In this document: piece by piece, positions 16,553 through 25,376 of the stretch
Layout of the letters: each line of letters begins with the position of its first letter
How positions within the stretch are numbered: the first letter of the stretch is position 1
Source: Candidatus Zixiibacteriota bacterium
GTDB lineage: Bacteria; Zixibacteria; MSB-5A5; WJJR01; JAJRUJ01
Length of the DNA: 64,000 nucleotides
Assembly: GCA_020051695.1 (NCBI GenBank)
Contig: JAGVQM010000017.1
Coordinates: 37,978 to 101,977 of the forward strand
Direction of reading: 5' to 3'
Program-made: the position numbers and the translations under genes
Notes under the pieces: generated by a model
Databases searched by the model: none
Told to the model about the DNA's origin: nothing
What the model saw: the letters and a program-made list of their open reading frames with translations, nothing else

Positions 16553-17981
16553 GGATGCCCTCCTTGTTTTTACCGTCCACGGGGAGCATAATACGGAACA
16601 TCGCCCCGCTATCCGGTTCGGATTCCACCTCAATCCTGCCCCCGTGTACGTTAATCATTCGCGATGCAATTGACAAGCCCAGTCCGGTGCCGGCTTTGCT
16701 TTTAGTGCTGAAAAATGGAGTGAAAATATGCGATTTTACCTCATCGGTCATGCCGCAGCCGTTATCCCTGACTTCGATGACCAGTTCGGCGGCCTCCGGT
16801 GACGGATACGCCCGCAGCGTCACCCGGGGTTTTTCGTCAGTATGGTATTCTTTCCACAGGCAGGCGTCCACCGCGTTGGAGACAATATCCATCGCCGCGG
16901 AATGCACCATCCGCGCATCGCACACCACGGCCGGCAAACTTGACGGGAGCTGAAGTTGTACATCCACCCCCTTGTCCTGCGCAGTCTGCCTGATGACTTG
17001 ATATATTTCCGTCAGTGTTTCCGACAGATCGACCCGGTTGACCGTGGGTTTGAAGTCTTTAACATATTTGAGCATATCCAGCGACATTTTGGTCAGACCG
17101 GTGATGCCGACCTGGACGATGTCCCAGCCCTCGGTCAGCATCTTGCGGTCGTCCTTGGCCAGCCCGGTCTTGACCATATAGGCCCCGCCTTTACAGGCGT
17201 TGAGCATGTTTTTCATCGAGTGCTGAATCCCGGTAAACACCTGGCCGATCGCGGCGAACCGCTGCGACTGGATCAACTGCGCCTGCAGCTGTTTTTCTTC
17301 GGTGATATCCTTGCCGATGCCGATCGTGCCGATGATCGCCCCCGTGGGGTTGCGCAACCGGGACAACGTGAGCAATACGTCGCGGACCGCCCCGTTTTTG
17401 GCCAAAAGCTGTGTCTCATAGTTGACCACGCTTTCGGCATACTGCAGTTTTTGGGCCATCACCTTGCGTTCCTGCGGGTCGGTGAACAGGACCTCAACGG
17501 ATTTGCCGATGACCTCCAGCCGGTGGTACCCCAGGGCATGTTCGGCGCCGCTGTTGATCGTCTGGATTTTGCCCGAGGCGTTCACCGTGATGATAATATC
17601 CGCCGAGCTTTCCAGGATGCCCTCGAGATAATCACGGTTTTTCTTCAATTCGATCAGGGAGGAGGACAACATGTCGGCCATATCATTGAACGACGACGCC
17701 AGCGGGCCGAACTCACTTATTTCATCCTCTGCCAACCGGAAATCGAAGTTCTTTTCCGCCAACTCGTTCATGCCGTCGGCCACGCGCTTGATGGAACGGT
17801 TGATACAGCGGTCGACCAACAGCCAGGTAACGCCGACACCCAGGAGCAGCGCTATCGCAAAAACGATAATCAGCGGCAAGCCCGGTGTGGCGACCAGACC
17901 CCTGAGTGTTACGAACAACAATAAAAGGATGATCACGAAAGCCGAGCTGAGTTTCCAGAAAATGGGAATGCGTTTCAACAT
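16527..17981 (-). CDS. HAMP-PAS sensor histidine kinase
   Basis: 484 residues from ATG 17981 (GGAG eight bases upstream). Two membrane helices lie close together (about 10-30 and 37-55) with almost no periplasmic loop, so sensing is probably cytoplasmic or within the membrane. A HAMP linker (about 55-108), a PAS/PAC domain (about 115-232; SSADIIITVNASGKIQTINS), an H-box with His254 (FTGIQHSMKNMLNACKGG) and an HATPase domain (IVSNAVDACLW, VRDNGCGM, GTGLGLSIASRM) follow. The H-box is atypical, with Ser-Met after the His instead of Glu/Asp-x. It follows dsrP by 83 bases on the same strand and precedes its receiver with overlap, so it may respond to the redox state of the quinone pool served by the upstream operon; this is inference. 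Confidence 0.9.
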   Translation of the reverse strand: MLKRIPIFWKLSSAFVIILLLLFVTLRGLVATPGLPLIIVFAIALLLGVGVTWLLVDRCINRSIKRVADGMNELAEKNFDFRLAEDEISEFGPLASSFNDMADMLSSSLIELKKNRDYLEGILESSADIIITVNASGKIQTINSGAEHALGYHRLEVIGKSVEVLFTDPQERKVMAQKLQYAESVVNYETQLLAKNGAVRDVLLTLSRLRNPTGAIIGTIGIGKDITEEKQLQAQLIQSQRFAAIGQVFTGIQHSMKNMLNACKGGAYMVKTGLAKDDRKMLTEGWDIVQVGITGLTKMSLDMLKYVKDFKPTVNRVDLSETLTEIYQVIRQTAQDKGVDVQLQLPSSLPAVVCDARMVHSAAMDIVSNAVDACLWKEYHTDEKPRVTLRAYPSPEAAELVIEVRDNGCGMTDEVKSHIFTPFFSTKSKAGTGLGLSIASRMINVHGGRIEVESEPDSGAMFRIMLPVDGKNKEGIHGKKSAGG

Positions 17982-18064
17982 GGGCGGCTCCAACTGTCCC
18001 ACAATTGAGTTCAATCTCCAACCGACTCGCCTTGGAATGGCACCTCCGGCCTTCACGTGAACGA

Positions 18065-19261
18065 TTATACGGCGGGTCCGGGCGGCCCGGAGATCCGGGC
18101 CTCATTGGGCAGCAACTTGAAAACTTTCAGCCCCCAGACGAACAAAAAACCGATCACGCCGAAAACCCCTAACGCCTGCAGCACTTCGGCGAAGCTAACC
18201 GAATATGAGGCGGTCCCTTCGACAAGGGGAGAGGCCGTGATCTCCATGCCGGGAAACAACTCCGGCGGGTGGGTCAGCCCCGGCAGGACAATAACATACC
18301 GTTCACACAGCACGCCAAAGACCACCAGGATCGAGGCGACAACAATCCAGCGGATTTGTTTGCCCGTCCGGTCACGGAACAAAATGAACAATGGCACACC
18401 CAACCCGACAATCATCAAACCGAACCAGAACAGGATGCTGTGGAAACCACCGAACAGGTAGTACAATGCCGCCCCGCGCAACTCCACTACATACGCCCGG
18501 TAGGCATTTTCCACGGCAAGGAAATACATCACCACCAGCGTGCAGATTGCCAGGAAGCGTCCCAGCCAGATAATCAATTCGTCATCGACATGGCGGTTGG
18601 TGATTTTGAACAACCCGACGATCATTAAAATCATCAGTGCCGTGCCCGAGGCCATCGCCGCCGCCACGAAACTTGCCGGTAACAGCGGTGATTCGTACAA
18701 CATCCGCGCCCCGAAACCAAAAATCGCCCCGGTACCGGTGTGGACACAAAACGCCCAGCCGAACGCCAGCGTGGCGATGACTTTGGTCAGGGTCTTTTTC
18801 TCGGTAAACAACGCCCATAAATAAATAATACAAATCAGGATGTGTCCATTATACAACAGCGGATTAATCGAAAACATCGATTGCAGATTAAAGTGTACGA
18901 ACGGTTCCACGAACACCCGGTCCAGCCGTCCCTGGTCGGTGAGGATCGACATCAGCCCGGCGATTAAAAACAGCATCGCCACATACACCGCCATCCGCGC
19001 GAACGGTTTGTATTCGATTTTGCCGAACACACCGTACAATCCGGAAATGACCAGCGACCCGGCGGACAACCCGATGTAATAGACCGCCATGACAATCTGC
19101 AGTCCCCACGGGACGCGGTTGGTCATGCCGGTGATATAAATGCCCTTTTGGCAGACAACATACGTGGCGATGCCTCCCGCAGCCGCCAGCGCCGCAAAGA
19201 CAAGCAGCAACATCCGATACTGAAGCGACGTGCCCTCAATCCGATCGAATGTGATATTCAT
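18065..19261 (-). CDS. dsrP: DsrP-like NrfD-family membrane quinone oxidoreductase subunit
   Basis: 398 residues with about ten membrane helices, the layout of the NrfD/PsrC family, which binds menaquinol or menaquinone near the periplasmic face and exchanges electrons with an iron-sulfur partner. The family and its place directly after a DsrO-like and a DsrJ-like gene identify it as the DsrP-type subunit. AAGGTGAGGG lies upstream of ATG 19261, and the gene starts 25 bases after the dsrO stop. It ends in a short polar tail (NEARISGPPGPAV). A more distant relative such as HmeB, PsrC or another NrfD type would fit the sequence alone; the neighbourhood favours DsrP. Confidence 0.82.
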   Translation of the reverse strand: MNITFDRIEGTSLQYRMLLLVFAALAAAGGIATYVVCQKGIYITGMTNRVPWGLQIVMAVYYIGLSAGSLVISGLYGVFGKIEYKPFARMAVYVAMLFLIAGLMSILTDQGRLDRVFVEPFVHFNLQSMFSINPLLYNGHILICIIYLWALFTEKKTLTKVIATLAFGWAFCVHTGTGAIFGFGARMLYESPLLPASFVAAAMASGTALMILMIVGLFKITNRHVDDELIIWLGRFLAICTLVVMYFLAVENAYRAYVVELRGAALYYLFGGFHSILFWFGLMIVGLGVPLFILFRDRTGKQIRWIVVASILVVFGVLCERYVIVLPGLTHPPELFPGMEITASPLVEGTASYSVSFAEVLQALGVFGVIGFLFVWGLKVFKLLPNEARISGPPGPAV

Positions 19262-19286
19262 GCCGTACCCTCACCTTTGTTGGCGC

Positions 19287-20027
19287 CTACAGCCCAATGT
19301 AATAGACTTTCGGTTCAGTTCCCAGGTCCTCGCGAATTCGTTTGACGGCCATTGTCGAGGTCACCCGGGAGATTGTGCTATGCGGATCGTTCAAATCGCC
19401 GACACTCAAGGCCCCGGCGCCGGTTTTGGCGCAGGCCTCCACACAGGCCGGCAACTCGCCTTTGTCCAGCCGATGGGCGCATAAGGTGCACGATTCCGCC
19501 ACGCCGTGCGACCGCTTGGGCCGTTCCTTGTTGGGCCAGTGTTCATCGTCCCGAAAATTGAACTGCCGCGCATTGTAAGGGCAGGCGATCATGCAATACC
19601 GGCAGCCGATACAGCGGTGGTGATCGACGATGACGATGCCGTCGTCGCGTTTGTACGTGGCCTGCACGGGGCAGACCTGCGCGCACGGCGGCCGGTCACA
19701 GTGATTGCATAACATGATCACCGATTTTTCTTCGCCCCCCGCATCATGTTCGCTGGAGAGCTTTATCTTTCTGATCCAGTGGTTGTCCCAGCGTGTATCG
19801 TTGTGGAACGAGACATTGTTTTCGCGGCGGCAGGCCTCCATGCATGCCGTACAGTCCTCACGGCATTGGGTCAGATCAACCAGCATCCCCCACCGCTTGC
19901 CGGAGGCCGGGATGTCGGTGCCTGCCTTGTTGGCATATGTCGAAGTCAGGAAACGGAATGCGTAAGCGCAGGAAGTCCCCGCCAACAGCGTGCCGCCTGC
20001 CGTCTTCAGAAAATCCCTTCGGTCCAT
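19287..20027 (-). CDS. dsrO: DsrO-like periplasmic iron-sulfur protein (Tat-exported)
   Basis: 246 residues with a twin-arginine signal (MDRRDFLKTAGGTLLAG), so it is folded with clusters before export and acts on the periplasmic side. Ferredoxin-type cysteine groups are visible: C..DCTACMEAC, CNHCDRPPCAQVCP, CIGCRYCMIACPYN and CTLCAH...ACVEAC. They can bind three to four [4Fe-4S] clusters, as in DsrO and the NrfC/PsrB families. It should pass electrons between the DsrJ-type cytochrome and the NrfD-type membrane subunit encoded directly downstream. The start ATG 20027 gives the exact Tat signal and has AAGGA-type sites upstream. Confidence 0.85.
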   Translation of the reverse strand: MDRRDFLKTAGGTLLAGTSCAYAFRFLTSTYANKAGTDIPASGKRWGMLVDLTQCREDCTACMEACRRENNVSFHNDTRWDNHWIRKIKLSSEHDAGGEEKSVIMLCNHCDRPPCAQVCPVQATYKRDDGIVIVDHHRCIGCRYCMIACPYNARQFNFRDDEHWPNKERPKRSHGVAESCTLCAHRLDKGELPACVEACAKTGAGALSVGDLNDPHSTISRVTSTMAVKRIREDLGTEPKVYYIGL

Positions 20028-20098
20028 TCCTTGCCGTCCTTTTCAGCAATTGTTCTGATCACGCCGCGTGTTCCGCATGATTCCGTGCCCCGGCCTGC

Positions 20099-20479
20099 TC
20101 AGGGATAATAATGGCACCCCCAGCAATCCGGTGTCAGGCTCGTCGCCAGATGACATTTGTCGCAAAACCGCTCCCGGCTGGTATGGCAGTTTTTGCACTT
20201 GTCCAGCCCGGTCTCATCACGAACACCGTACCTGACGACTTCCTCTCTGGTCTGGCGCAACAACTCCCAGTGGTGCAAGCGCATGTATTCGACGGCGCGG
20301 ATACACGTATCGCCGGGGGCCGTGGCTTTTTCGAGGAACTCGCCGGGACTTCCCGACCCGCGCGGGATTGCGCTGCCGACAACCGCGTACACCAGCGGAA
20401 ACAGGATCACCAGCATCAGGACCACTATCAGGAGTGTCTGTTTGTTTCCCGCACGTTTGCCGCTTATCCGCTCAGGCAT
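20099..20479 (-). CDS. dsrJ: DsrJ-like triheme cytochrome c
   Basis: 126 residues from ATG 20479 (AAGGAGG six bases upstream, overlapping the qmoC stop by eight bases). An uncleaved or cleaved N-terminal helix (about 14-36) anchors or exports it. Three CxxCH heme sites are present: CKNCH (95-99), CDKCH (106-110) and CWGCH (119-123). The stretch CIRAVEYMRLHHWELLRQ starting at Cys59 matches the diagnostic DsrJ segment before the hemes, where the family has its unusual cysteine heme ligand. In known DsrJ proteins the residue after the second-region His is usually Met; here it is Trp71. It should carry electrons in the periplasm with DsrO and DsrP. Family membership is based on remembered motifs. 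Confidence 0.85.
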   Translation of the reverse strand: MPERISGKRAGNKQTLLIVVLMLVILFPLVYAVVGSAIPRGSGSPGEFLEKATAPGDTCIRAVEYMRLHHWELLRQTREEVVRYGVRDETGLDKCKNCHTSRERFCDKCHLATSLTPDCWGCHYYP

Positions 20480-21767
20480 GGATTTCCTCCTTGGCCGGTT
20501 GCTGCACGGCGTCACGTGCCGCTAGCTGTACTCTCCCTTTTTTGCGCCCGGTATATTCGGCATGTACCAGCGCCGTTGTCCGGTATACCAGGTGCGCAAA
20601 CTTGGAATAGGGGAGATACAGGATCAGCGCACAGACAAACAGGAGATGGACAAAGTAAATAATATGGCGGTGCGGTTCCAGCCGCAGGTAATGCAGGATT
20701 TCGGTAAAAAAACCGGTGAGGATGACAAGCAACAATGTCGAGATCAGCGTCCAGTCGAAATATGATCCTGCGCCTGCCTGGTCGGTGTTGCGGGAGCGAT
20801 AGAAGATCATCAACGACAAGCCGGCCAGTAACGCCGCGCCGCCCGCGTTGGCCAGCAGTTTCCAGGGGTTCCAGAAACCAAAGGGGTAGACAAAATCCTT
20901 TTGCATCAGGGGATTGATGCCGGCGGTGATCACCCACAGGGTGACCATGCCCAAAGCCAGAAAACCGAAAAATACCAGCAAATGCGACCAATAACGGGGA
21001 CGCTCCCTGGTGCACGAAGTGAAGTTATCATGCACGAATACACCTTTGAGTGTCGCGCCGATGCTCGGCCACAAGCCCTTGACCGGCGCCCCGGCGTTGG
21101 CGTTCAGCCCGTGCCAGAACCGCCCTACACTCACGATTGTCACCAGCAACACCAGAGCGCTGATGGTGAAGAAAAAGCCGTTCAACAGCCAATGGGGGAA
21201 CACGCTGGAATAGGAATACACGATACGCTCTCCGGTATCCACTCCGATGCCCAGCGCGTCCGCCAACGGAATTTTTAACCATAAAACCAGCGATAACAGC
21301 GCCGTGGGAATGCCCAGCAGCAAGGGGATACACTTCGGGTCATTGACCCATCGGCCCAAAAAGCGGGGGAACGCGTTGGCCATCACGCTTTGTTGCCGGA
21401 TTGCCGCCAGCAGGTCGCCCGGCCGCGCGCCGCGCGGGCAGCGGGTGGAGCAGTCGTTGCACTGGTAGCACAACCACACATCTGCATCCCGCACCAGGCA
21501 CTCTTTCATCCCCCAATTGGCCCAGGCCATTTCTTTGCGGGGAAACGGCGAATCATCCGGCGCCAGTGCGCAAGTCGCCGAACAGGTACCGCATTGAAAA
21601 CACTTCAGGAAATAATCACCGCTGGTCCGGCACAGGGTAAGAATGAACTCGAGGTCCGGCTCCACGCCCGTGGGTGAGCCGGTGGCGGATAAGGCGGGAG
21701 TGGTCCGTGGACCGGCCCGCGCGCGTGTCTCGCATGTTTCGTGTACGGTATTCCCGGCAGTTTCCAT
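20472..21767 (-). CDS. qmoC: QmoC: heterodisulfide-reductase-like iron-sulfur / cytochrome b subunit
   Basis: 431 residues from ATG 21767 (GGAGGGG eight bases upstream). The N-terminal HdrC-like domain binds two [4Fe-4S] clusters: Cys56-59-62-66 (CFQCGTCSATC) and Cys100-103-106-110 (CYQCNDCSTRC). From about residue 145 there are six membrane helices of the HdrE/NarI type with several His residues suited to b heme. This HdrC-HdrE fusion is the hallmark of QmoC, which links the soluble QmoAB flavoproteins to menaquinone. The fusion is somewhat longer at the N-terminus than usual, with a 35-residue low-complexity lead. The gene lies between qmoB (69-base gap) and dsrJ (eight-base overlap). Confidence 0.9.
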   Translation of the reverse strand: METAGNTVHETCETRARAGPRTTPALSATGSPTGVEPDLEFILTLCRTSGDYFLKCFQCGTCSATCALAPDDSPFPRKEMAWANWGMKECLVRDADVWLCYQCNDCSTRCPRGARPGDLLAAIRQQSVMANAFPRFLGRWVNDPKCIPLLLGIPTALLSLVLWLKIPLADALGIGVDTGERIVYSYSSVFPHWLLNGFFFTISALVLLVTIVSVGRFWHGLNANAGAPVKGLWPSIGATLKGVFVHDNFTSCTRERPRYWSHLLVFFGFLALGMVTLWVITAGINPLMQKDFVYPFGFWNPWKLLANAGGAALLAGLSLMIFYRSRNTDQAGAGSYFDWTLISTLLLVILTGFFTEILHYLRLEPHRHIIYFVHLLFVCALILYLPYSKFAHLVYRTTALVHAEYTGRKKGRVQLAARDAVQQPAKEEIHA

Positions 21768-21836
21768 TGTTGCATCCCCTCCGGCCGTTTCCGTGAATTG
21801 CCGCCAATAGCAAACTGCTGCCATACGTTACATCAG

Positions 21837-24110
21837 CTACATCCCTTTGAACGGGTTCATCCCGATCTCTTCGATCACCTCCGCAAACTTGTTGAAAATT
21901 TCCGGGAGCTTGTCGTATTCCGAAATCTGCAGTTGATGCAGTTCCACCCGCTGGTTTTCCATCGACATCTGCTGCAACTTTTCGCGGATATTGTCCCCGC
22001 GCGTGTTGGCCAGCTCGCTGCCTTTAATGAAATGGCACTGATAATCATCGCCGTATTTGCAGCCGATCAGCAGCACACCGTCATACCCGGCCGATACCGC
22101 CGTGGTGACCCATACGCTGTTGACCGAACCGAGGCAGCGCACGGGAATTACCCGCACAAACGGGTTGATTTTCAAGCCGTGCCGGCCGGCCAGTTCCAGG
22201 GCGGGGATCGCGTCGTTTTCGCACATTAACGCCAGGATGCGCGGTTTTTCTTCGAATTCCTCGGGGACATGTACTGCCTTGATCATCGAGGCGATAATAT
22301 CCACCGAATAATCCTTGAACGAGACGATCCGTTCGGGGCAGGCGCCCATGCACACCCCGCAGCGTCGGCAGCGCGTGGCGCGCAGCAGCGGCGTGCCTTT
22401 GGTATCTTCATTGAGCACACCGAACGGACATTCCTCGGTGCAGCGTTTGCATTGCGTGCAGCGTTGCAGGAAAAAGTCGGGATATGACTTGTCCCCGGCG
22501 CGCGGGTGCACCGCCTCACCACGCGAGGTCATCTCGACGCACTGGATCGCCTTCAATGCCGCGCCCGTGCCGTCCTCCCGGCTGCTCAAGCCGTCCATCG
22601 GCTGCCGCACACAACCGGAAGGATAGATGCCGGTGCGCCGGCTTTCGTAAGGAAAACACACAAAATGCGAGTCAGGGTACCCATATTGCAGAATGGGCAA
22701 ATCGGGTCCCTGGCGATACTCCAGATTGAGGATCTCGGTTCCCTCATGGCGTTTGAGCTGTTCCACTTTTTCCGCGGCGGCCTGGCGCTGGATTTCCGAT
22801 TCACCGGCGGTGACCTTGATTTTGGCCTCCTCCAGCGCGCGGATCGCCTCGCCGTCGGCCGAATTAGGGGCCATCCCGGACGCCAGGACTACCAGATCAA
22901 CGATCACCTGGATTTGCTCACCGGGCATGGTATTTTTCGCGGTGATCACCAGCCTGCCGTCGCCGTTGCGGGTGATCTCGGTCACTTCGCCGCGAGTCAG
23001 AAAAACTCCCGGGTCTTGCTGCACTCGGCGATAGAAGTCTTCGTATTGACCGGGAGTTCGGATGAATTCGTAGAAAATATAGGCCTTCGTGTCCGCACCG
23101 CTTTCCCGCAGATACAACGCCTGCTTTAACGAGGTCAAACAACAGATCGACGAACAATACGAATGATGTTCCTTGCTCCGCGAACCGCCGCACTGGATGA
23201 AGGCAATGCTCTTGACCTCCCGGCCGTCGGAGGGCCGGGTGATCCGACCGTGTTCCTTGACCATCTGCTCCAGCTCGACATTGAGGATGACATCGTCGAG
23301 TTTGCCGTATGGCAGCGACTGCCGCGGATCAACCGGGTTCCAGCCGGTGGCTTGAATGATCGCCCCGACCCGGAACGAAGCTACAGTCTCACCGCCCGGT
23401 GTACCGTTGGGGCTGGATTTCAAAACGACATCAAACAATCCCGGCGCCCCGGTAATTTTGCCGGAAACCGCCGCAAGGTAGACCGTGATGCGCGGGTGCC
23501 CGGTAACCTCGGCGATCAAGGCCCCGACGCAGGTATCCTCCAATTCGCGGTAGGGTGGTCTGGTCGGCACCGATTTATGCTGTCTGGCCAGCCAGCCGCC
23601 CAGCGCTTTCGATTTTTCGATCAATTTGACTTCATACCCGGCTTTGGCGGCTTCGAGTGCCGCAGTCAGCCCGGTGATCCCCCCGCCGACAACCAGGATA
23701 CTCTTGTCGATCGCCTCTTCGGGCTGGAACGGCGCCAGTGGTGCCATCTTCCCGACCTTGGTGATATACATGCGGAGGTAATCCTCCGCCAGCATCTGTG
23801 TATCCTCATCCTTTGCCGGCTGGGTCCAGACCACGTTTTCCCGCAGGGCAATCTTTTCGACGATGACCCCCTCGGGAAAGGCGTTATCCGTATAGCGGCG
23901 GGGCGAGATCCCTGCGATGACAACCTTGGTTAAACCTTCCTGTTTGATGTCGGCATTGATCGCCGTCAGTCCGGGTCCTTCACAGGATTCGACAGTTTTG
24001 CAAAAGGGGACTTTGAATTCTTCGGTGGCGACTTTAGTTAATGCCTCAACATCCAGTGCGTCGGCTATGCCGTAACCGGTACAAATGAAAACCCCGATTT
24101 TATCATTCAT
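21837..24110 (-). CDS. qmoB: QmoB: HdrA-like flavoprotein with MvhD-like C-terminus
   Basis: 757 residues, the usual QmoB length. An N-terminal region of about 130 residues with Cys motifs (CTGYG, VESCEGPG) precedes an FAD-binding Rossmann site at about 139-165 (ILVVGGGITGLTAALEAA). An HdrA iron-sulfur segment (QCGGSRSKEHHSYCSSIC) follows, then two ferredoxin clusters at about 545-595 (CTQCKRCTEECP, CRRCGVCMGACP) and a C-terminal MvhD-like domain (VRCLGSVN, GVLLIGCKYGDDYQCH). The C-terminus NPFKGM matches the conserved QmoB ending. With QmoA it forms the cytoplasmic flavin module that exchanges electrons with APS reductase or another soluble partner. It is three bases behind qmoA. Confidence 0.92.
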   Translation of the reverse strand: MNDKIGVFICTGYGIADALDVEALTKVATEEFKVPFCKTVESCEGPGLTAINADIKQEGLTKVVIAGISPRRYTDNAFPEGVIVEKIALRENVVWTQPAKDEDTQMLAEDYLRMYITKVGKMAPLAPFQPEEAIDKSILVVGGGITGLTAALEAAKAGYEVKLIEKSKALGGWLARQHKSVPTRPPYRELEDTCVGALIAEVTGHPRITVYLAAVSGKITGAPGLFDVVLKSSPNGTPGGETVASFRVGAIIQATGWNPVDPRQSLPYGKLDDVILNVELEQMVKEHGRITRPSDGREVKSIAFIQCGGSRSKEHHSYCSSICCLTSLKQALYLRESGADTKAYIFYEFIRTPGQYEDFYRRVQQDPGVFLTRGEVTEITRNGDGRLVITAKNTMPGEQIQVIVDLVVLASGMAPNSADGEAIRALEEAKIKVTAGESEIQRQAAAEKVEQLKRHEGTEILNLEYRQGPDLPILQYGYPDSHFVCFPYESRRTGIYPSGCVRQPMDGLSSREDGTGAALKAIQCVEMTSRGEAVHPRAGDKSYPDFFLQRCTQCKRCTEECPFGVLNEDTKGTPLLRATRCRRCGVCMGACPERIVSFKDYSVDIIASMIKAVHVPEEFEEKPRILALMCENDAIPALELAGRHGLKINPFVRVIPVRCLGSVNSVWVTTAVSAGYDGVLLIGCKYGDDYQCHFIKGSELANTRGDNIREKLQQMSMENQRVELHQLQISEYDKLPEIFNKFAEVIEEIGMNPFKGM

Positions 24111-24113
24111 TGG

Positions 24114-25376
24114 CTACGCCCCTCCGTTGAGGCATTGGATTGCCTTCAATGCCGCTGCCGTTGCATCCTTGGTCGTCCGGGAGACATCACAGGGGTGTTT
24201 AGCGCAGCCGGCCGCATATACGCCGGGAATGTTGGTGGTCCCGTCAATAAATCCATGCTCATCATATGTCAACCGGAATGGGATCTTTTCCGCCGCGCCG
24301 GCGGGTACCATGCCGGTGGCCAGCACCACCAGGTCGAATTGCAGATGCAGGTTCCCCTGTCCCAGCGTGTCTTCCACTTTCACAAGCAGGTCTCCGGCGT
24401 CCGGGGCTTCGCTGATCTCCGCCACTTTGCCTTTGACAAACGAAATGTTGGCATCATCGAGCATTTCGTAATAGAATTTTTCGAGACTGCCGAGGGTGCG
24501 GATATCGATGTAGAACATCGTTGCCCTGGCGTTTTCATTTTTCTCGCGCACATATCTGATTTGTTTAAGCGAGGCCATACAGCAGACCGCTGAGCAGTAG
24601 GGGAGATGTTTTTCATCCCGCGATCCGGCACACTGTACGAACGCCACATTCTCCGCCTTTTTGCCGTCAGACGGCCGAATAATTGCGCCGCCGGTCGGGC
24701 CGCCCCGTGCGGCCAGCCGCTCCATCATCACGTTGGTGATTACATTGGGCAAGCGGCCGAAAGCCAGATTGTCCAGTTTAGTGGCGTCATAGGGCTGCCA
24801 GCCGGTGGCGACAATCACCGCGCCGATCTTCACCTCGAGGTGCTGCTCGGCCATATCCAGATCAACCGCTCCCGCGGGCAGGATCTCGGCCAGTTTGGCC
24901 TCGTCGGACGCCGAGAGCACCGCGCGGTCGAGCACATAATCCGTGGGGTATGCCATATCATGCGGCTGATACAAGGCCGTGGTCCGGTCCATGCCGTAAT
25001 TGAAATCGTTGGGTCGCGTCGCTGAGAGTTGGGCCGTGAAGGAATCATCCAGGGAATATGCGCCGGTAACGTACCGGGGTTTAACCCTGATCCGGGCTTT
25101 GAAATTGCCCGCGGTCCCCGCCAGCTCTTCTACCGTGGCCGGTGTGTAGACAGTTATCCGCGCGTTTTGTCTGATCCGCCGGACATTGATCTCAAAACCG
25201 CAACTGGGCGGGCACATTTTAGGGAAATACCGGTTCATCCGGATGACGCGCCCGCCAAGATATGGTTCTTTTTCCACGAGGATCACGCGGTAGCCGACCT
25301 CTGCAGCTTCCACCGCCGCGGTCATGCCCGCGATGCCTCCGCCGATTACCAGGATTGCTTGTGGTTGCTCGCTCAT
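24114..25376 (-). CDS. qmoA: QmoA: HdrA-like FAD/iron-sulfur flavoprotein
   Basis: 420 residues from ATG 25376, which places the FAD-binding motif ILVIGGGIAGMTAA at the N-terminus as in QmoA; the length is normal for the family. The segment CPPSCGFEINVRRI near residue 55 is a QmoA signature and supplies cluster cysteines. A second cysteine group, CAGSRDEKHLPYCSAVCC, is near residue 250. The C-terminal AAGCAKHPCDVSRTTKDA region is shared with HdrA. It is the first gene of the minus-strand operon with qmoBC and dsrJOP. Confusion with a stand-alone HdrA is unlikely, given qmoB and qmoC next to it. Confidence 0.92.
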   Translation of the reverse strand: MSEQPQAILVIGGGIAGMTAAVEAAEVGYRVILVEKEPYLGGRVIRMNRYFPKMCPPSCGFEINVRRIRQNARITVYTPATVEELAGTAGNFKARIRVKPRYVTGAYSLDDSFTAQLSATRPNDFNYGMDRTTALYQPHDMAYPTDYVLDRAVLSASDEAKLAEILPAGAVDLDMAEQHLEVKIGAVIVATGWQPYDATKLDNLAFGRLPNVITNVMMERLAARGGPTGGAIIRPSDGKKAENVAFVQCAGSRDEKHLPYCSAVCCMASLKQIRYVREKNENARATMFYIDIRTLGSLEKFYYEMLDDANISFVKGKVAEISEAPDAGDLLVKVEDTLGQGNLHLQFDLVVLATGMVPAGAAEKIPFRLTYDEHGFIDGTTNIPGVYAAGCAKHPCDVSRTTKDATAAALKAIQCLNGGA

